Shown here in pieces: positions 6,816-8,786 of a DNA stretch of 8,786 bases. Position numbers and translations under genes: made by a program. Positions within the stretch are counted from its first letter, which is position 1. Every line of letters begins with the position of its first letter. A model generated the notes under the pieces. The model was given only the letters and a program-made list of their open reading frames with translations, searched no databases and had not been told where the DNA came from. Source of the DNA: Muribaculaceae bacterium (GTDB taxonomy: Bacteria; Bacteroidota; Bacteroidia; Bacteroidales; Muribaculaceae); the NCBI GenBank assembly GCA_029051445.1, contig JAIDKP010000113.1:1-8786 (forward strand), in the 5' to 3' direction.

Positions 6816-8786
6816 TTATTCGGGCAACATGGCGAGGAATGCATCTTCGTCGATGAGCGGTATTCCGAGTTTTTCGGCTTTCTGCAGTTTGGCGGGTCCG
6901 ATGTTGTCGCCTGCGAGTATGAAGTCGGTGTTTTTTGATACCGAACTTCCGTTTTTGCCTCCGTGTGCCTCGATAATCGCCTTGTATTCGTCGCGTGAGT
7001 GTCGGGAGAATGTTCCGCTTATGACTATAGTCTTTCCATCAAATGTGTCGGAGAGCCGCGAGTCGTGTCCTTCGGGCACCGACATCTGCAGTCCCGCTTC
7101 GCGCAGGCGCTCTATGATCCTGCGGTTTTGCGGTGAGCTGAAGTAGTTTATGATGCTCTCGGCTATGCGGGGGCCTATATCTTCGATACCGATAAGTCTG
7201 TCGTAGGTCGCAGTGGCCAATGTGTCTATGTCGTGTAGCGCACGTGCGAGTTTTTTTGATCCTGTCTCTCCTACATATGGTATCGAGAGGGCGTATATGA
7301 CGCGCTCAAACGGCACTTTTCTGCTATCTTCTATGCCTTTGATAATGCGTCGGGCTCCTTTGTCGGCGACCCCTTCGAGCGATGTCAGTCTCTCGACAGT
7401 GAGATCATAGATGTCGGCAATGTCTTTTATAAGTCCCTGCTCTACAAGCTGCATTGTCATTTCCTCGCCTATACCTTCGATATCCATCATGCGTCGTCCG
7501 ACGAAGTGCTCGATGCGTCCGGCGATCTGCGGGACGCATCCCGATCTGTTGGGGCATATCCATGCGGCTTCTCCCTCGACGCGTACAAGTTGTGTTCCGC
7601 ACGAGGGGCAGTGTGTGACAAACTCTACAGGTTTAGATCCCGGAATGCGCTGTGTCTCGTCGACTCCGGTGATTTTGGGTATTATTTCTCCGCCTTTCTC
7701 TACCCACAGCATGTCGTGTTCATGAATGTCGAGACGCTGCATTATGTCCTGATTGTGCAGCGATGCGCGTCGGACAACCGTTCCCGACAAAAGTACCGGA
7801 TCAAGATTGGAGACGGGTGTGATCTGTCCCATGCGTCCGACCTCAAATGAGACGTGGCGCAGTCTTGTGAGCGCTCTTTCGGCCGGGAATTTGTAGGCTA
7901 TGGCCCATCTTGGGGATTTTGCGGTGAATCCGAGATTGAGCTGCTGCCTGAGTGAGTTGACTTTGAAAACGAGTCCGTCGGTCGCTACCGGAAGCGTCTT
8001 GCGCTCACTGTCCCAGTAGTTGATGTAGCGGTTGACTTCGTCGAGTGTGTGCAACAGGCTGACGTGGCCGGCTATCTTGAATCCCCATGAGCGTGCTGCC
8101 ATAAGGTTGTCGTAGTGGTTGTCGCACGGCAGTGTGTCGCCAAGCACGTAGTAGAATATCGCATCGAGGCCGCGTTTTGCGACTTCACGCGGATCCATGA
8201 GTTTGAGTGTCCCTGAGGCTGCATTGCGGGGATTGGCGAACAGGGGCTCCTCATTGAAAGCACGTTCCTGATTTAGCCGGTCAAATTCTTTCCAGGGGAG
8301 TAGGACTTCTCCTCTGACCTCGAGGTTCTCAGGCCATCCTTCTCCCTGAAGTGTCAGCGGTATGCTGCGTATTGTCTTGATGTTTTCGGTGACAATGTCG
8401 CCTTGTGTTCCGTCGCCACGTGTCACGGCGCGCACAAGTCGTCCGTGCTCGTAGATCAGTGATATGGATGTCCCGTCGAATTTCATTTCTCCGACTATCT
8501 CAAAGTCCTGTCCTTCGAGTCCTTCTTTCACTCTTGAGAAGAATGCACCTACCTCGTCGATGCTGTAGGTATTGCCGAGCGATAGCATCGGTCTTATATG
8601 CAGTGCCTGCTCAAATCCTTTTGTAAGGTCTGATCCTACGCGGTGTGTCGGCGACAGCGGATCGTCGGTTTCCGGATGTTCTTTTTCGATCTGCTCAAGT
8701 TCCTTAAGCAGTGCGTCGAAAGCGCGGTCGGATTTAGTGGGAGAGTTCAGTACGTTGTATCGGTAGTTGGGGGGATTGATGAAGCT
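6816..8786 (-). CDS. ligA: NAD-dependent DNA ligase LigA (5' end outside window)
   Basis: The frame is open from the window edge (8786) to TAA at 6818-6816, giving 656 residues; comparison with E. coli LigA suggests about 12 N-terminal residues are missing. An internal ATG at 8588 (within PMLSLGN) is not the true start, because the preceding 66 codons encode conserved ligase sequence, including SPTHRVGSD. Domains in order, numbering from the edge: part of NAD-binding domain Ia (1-55), the adenylation domain with nucleophile Lys102 in KFDG and TDGLVFKVN further on, an OB fold, a zinc finger with Cys393, Cys396, Cys411 and Cys417 (CX2C-X14-CX5C, the E. coli spacing), helix-hairpin-helix repeats, and a C-terminal BRCT domain from about 579 ending MLPE. 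It seals nicks in replication and repair using NAD+. At the N-terminal edge the motif reads YRYNVLNSPTKSDRAFD, where Asn11 replaces the His or Tyr normally following the conserved Tyr. It lies just upstream of the transporter gene on the same strand. Confidence 0.97.
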   Translation of the reverse strand, partial: SFINPPNYRYNVLNSPTKSDRAFDALLKELEQIEKEHPETDDPLSPTHRVGSDLTKGFEQALHIRPMLSLGNTYSIDEVGAFFSRVKEGLEGQDFEIVGEMKFDGTSISLIYEHGRLVRAVTRGDGTQGDIVTENIKTIRSIPLTLQGEGWPENLEVRGEVLLPWKEFDRLNQERAFNEEPLFANPRNAASGTLKLMDPREVAKRGLDAIFYYVLGDTLPCDNHYDNLMAARSWGFKIAGHVSLLHTLDEVNRYINYWDSERKTLPVATDGLVFKVNSLRQQLNLGFTAKSPRWAIAYKFPAERALTRLRHVSFEVGRMGQITPVSNLDPVLLSGTVVRRASLHNQDIMQRLDIHEHDMLWVEKGGEIIPKITGVDETQRIPGSKPVEFVTHCPSCGTQLVRVEGEAAWICPNRSGCVPQIAGRIEHFVGRRMMDIEGIGEEMTMQLVEQGLIKDIADIYDLTVERLTSLEGVADKGARRIIKGIEDSRKVPFERVIYALSIPYVGETGSKKLARALHDIDTLATATYDRLIGIEDIGPRIAESIINYFSSPQNRRIIERLREAGLQMSVPEGHDSRLSDTFDGKTIVISGTFSRHSRDEYKAIIEAHGGKNGSSVSKNTDFILAGDNIGPAKLQKAEKLGIPLIDEDAFLAMLPE

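Noticed and set aside
8588..8588. ATG at 8588 as the ligA start
   Set aside because: Sixty-six in-frame codons upstream encode conserved LigA sequence (SDRAFDALLKEL, SPTHRVGSD, HIRPMLSLGN), so the real start is beyond the window.
1..8786. A new multi-gene defence, mobile or biosynthetic system
   Set aside because: Every substantial gene falls in a known family with a housekeeping or metabolic profile or a known domain of unknown function; no repeats, recombinases, toxin-antitoxin pairs or unusual gene clusters are visible.

Overview
The window looks like an ordinary core-genome stretch from a member of the order Bacteroidales (phylum Bacteroidota), perhaps Muribaculaceae. The evidence is the gene families (DUF3943 outer-membrane protein, DUF1846 protein, FucP-type sugar porter paired with a PfkB kinase, LigA with Bacteroidota-like motifs), the lack of clear Shine-Dalgarno sequences, and Bacteroides-type -7 boxes (TAnnTTTG) in the one divergent intergenic region. 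The family-level placement is a guess. No rRNA, tRNA, CRISPR, insertion sequence or phage gene is visible.

Layout from left to right. Bases 1-186 hold the C-terminal end of a CorC/HlyC-type transporter-associated domain on the + strand, with an in-frame TAG almost at the window edge. Bases 262-1731 (+) encode a full-length DUF1846 protein with a P-loop-like motif. A strong hairpin (1763-1794) separates it from a convergent DUF3943 gene (3406-1817, - strand) that has a signal peptide. A 211-bp divergent intergenic region follows, with one TAnnTTTG box on each strand and a small inverted repeat. It leads on the right into a low-specificity threonine aldolase (3618-4643, +). That gene converges with a - strand run which reads ligA (8786 to 6816, 5' end outside the window), then an FHS/FucP-type sugar transporter (6776-5568), then a PfkB-family sugar kinase (5571-4675).

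The transporter and kinase overlap by four bases (ATGA) and form an evident uptake-and-phosphorylation pair for a small polyol or sugar whose identity the sequence does not reveal. LigA is the replicative NAD-dependent DNA ligase. It lies 39 bp upstream of the transporter on the same strand and could be co-transcribed with it, although the functions are unrelated. The threonine aldolase, the DUF1846 protein and the DUF3943 protein appear to be single-gene units.

I did not find a convincing new multi-gene system. The points most worth a second look are sequence oddities at both extreme ends (a stop inside the CorC domain region; unusual residues at the LigA N-terminal NAD-binding motif), which together hint at assembly-end errors; the uncharacterised substrate of the transporter-kinase pair; the two domain-of-unknown-function proteins; and a possible operator in front of the aldolase gene.
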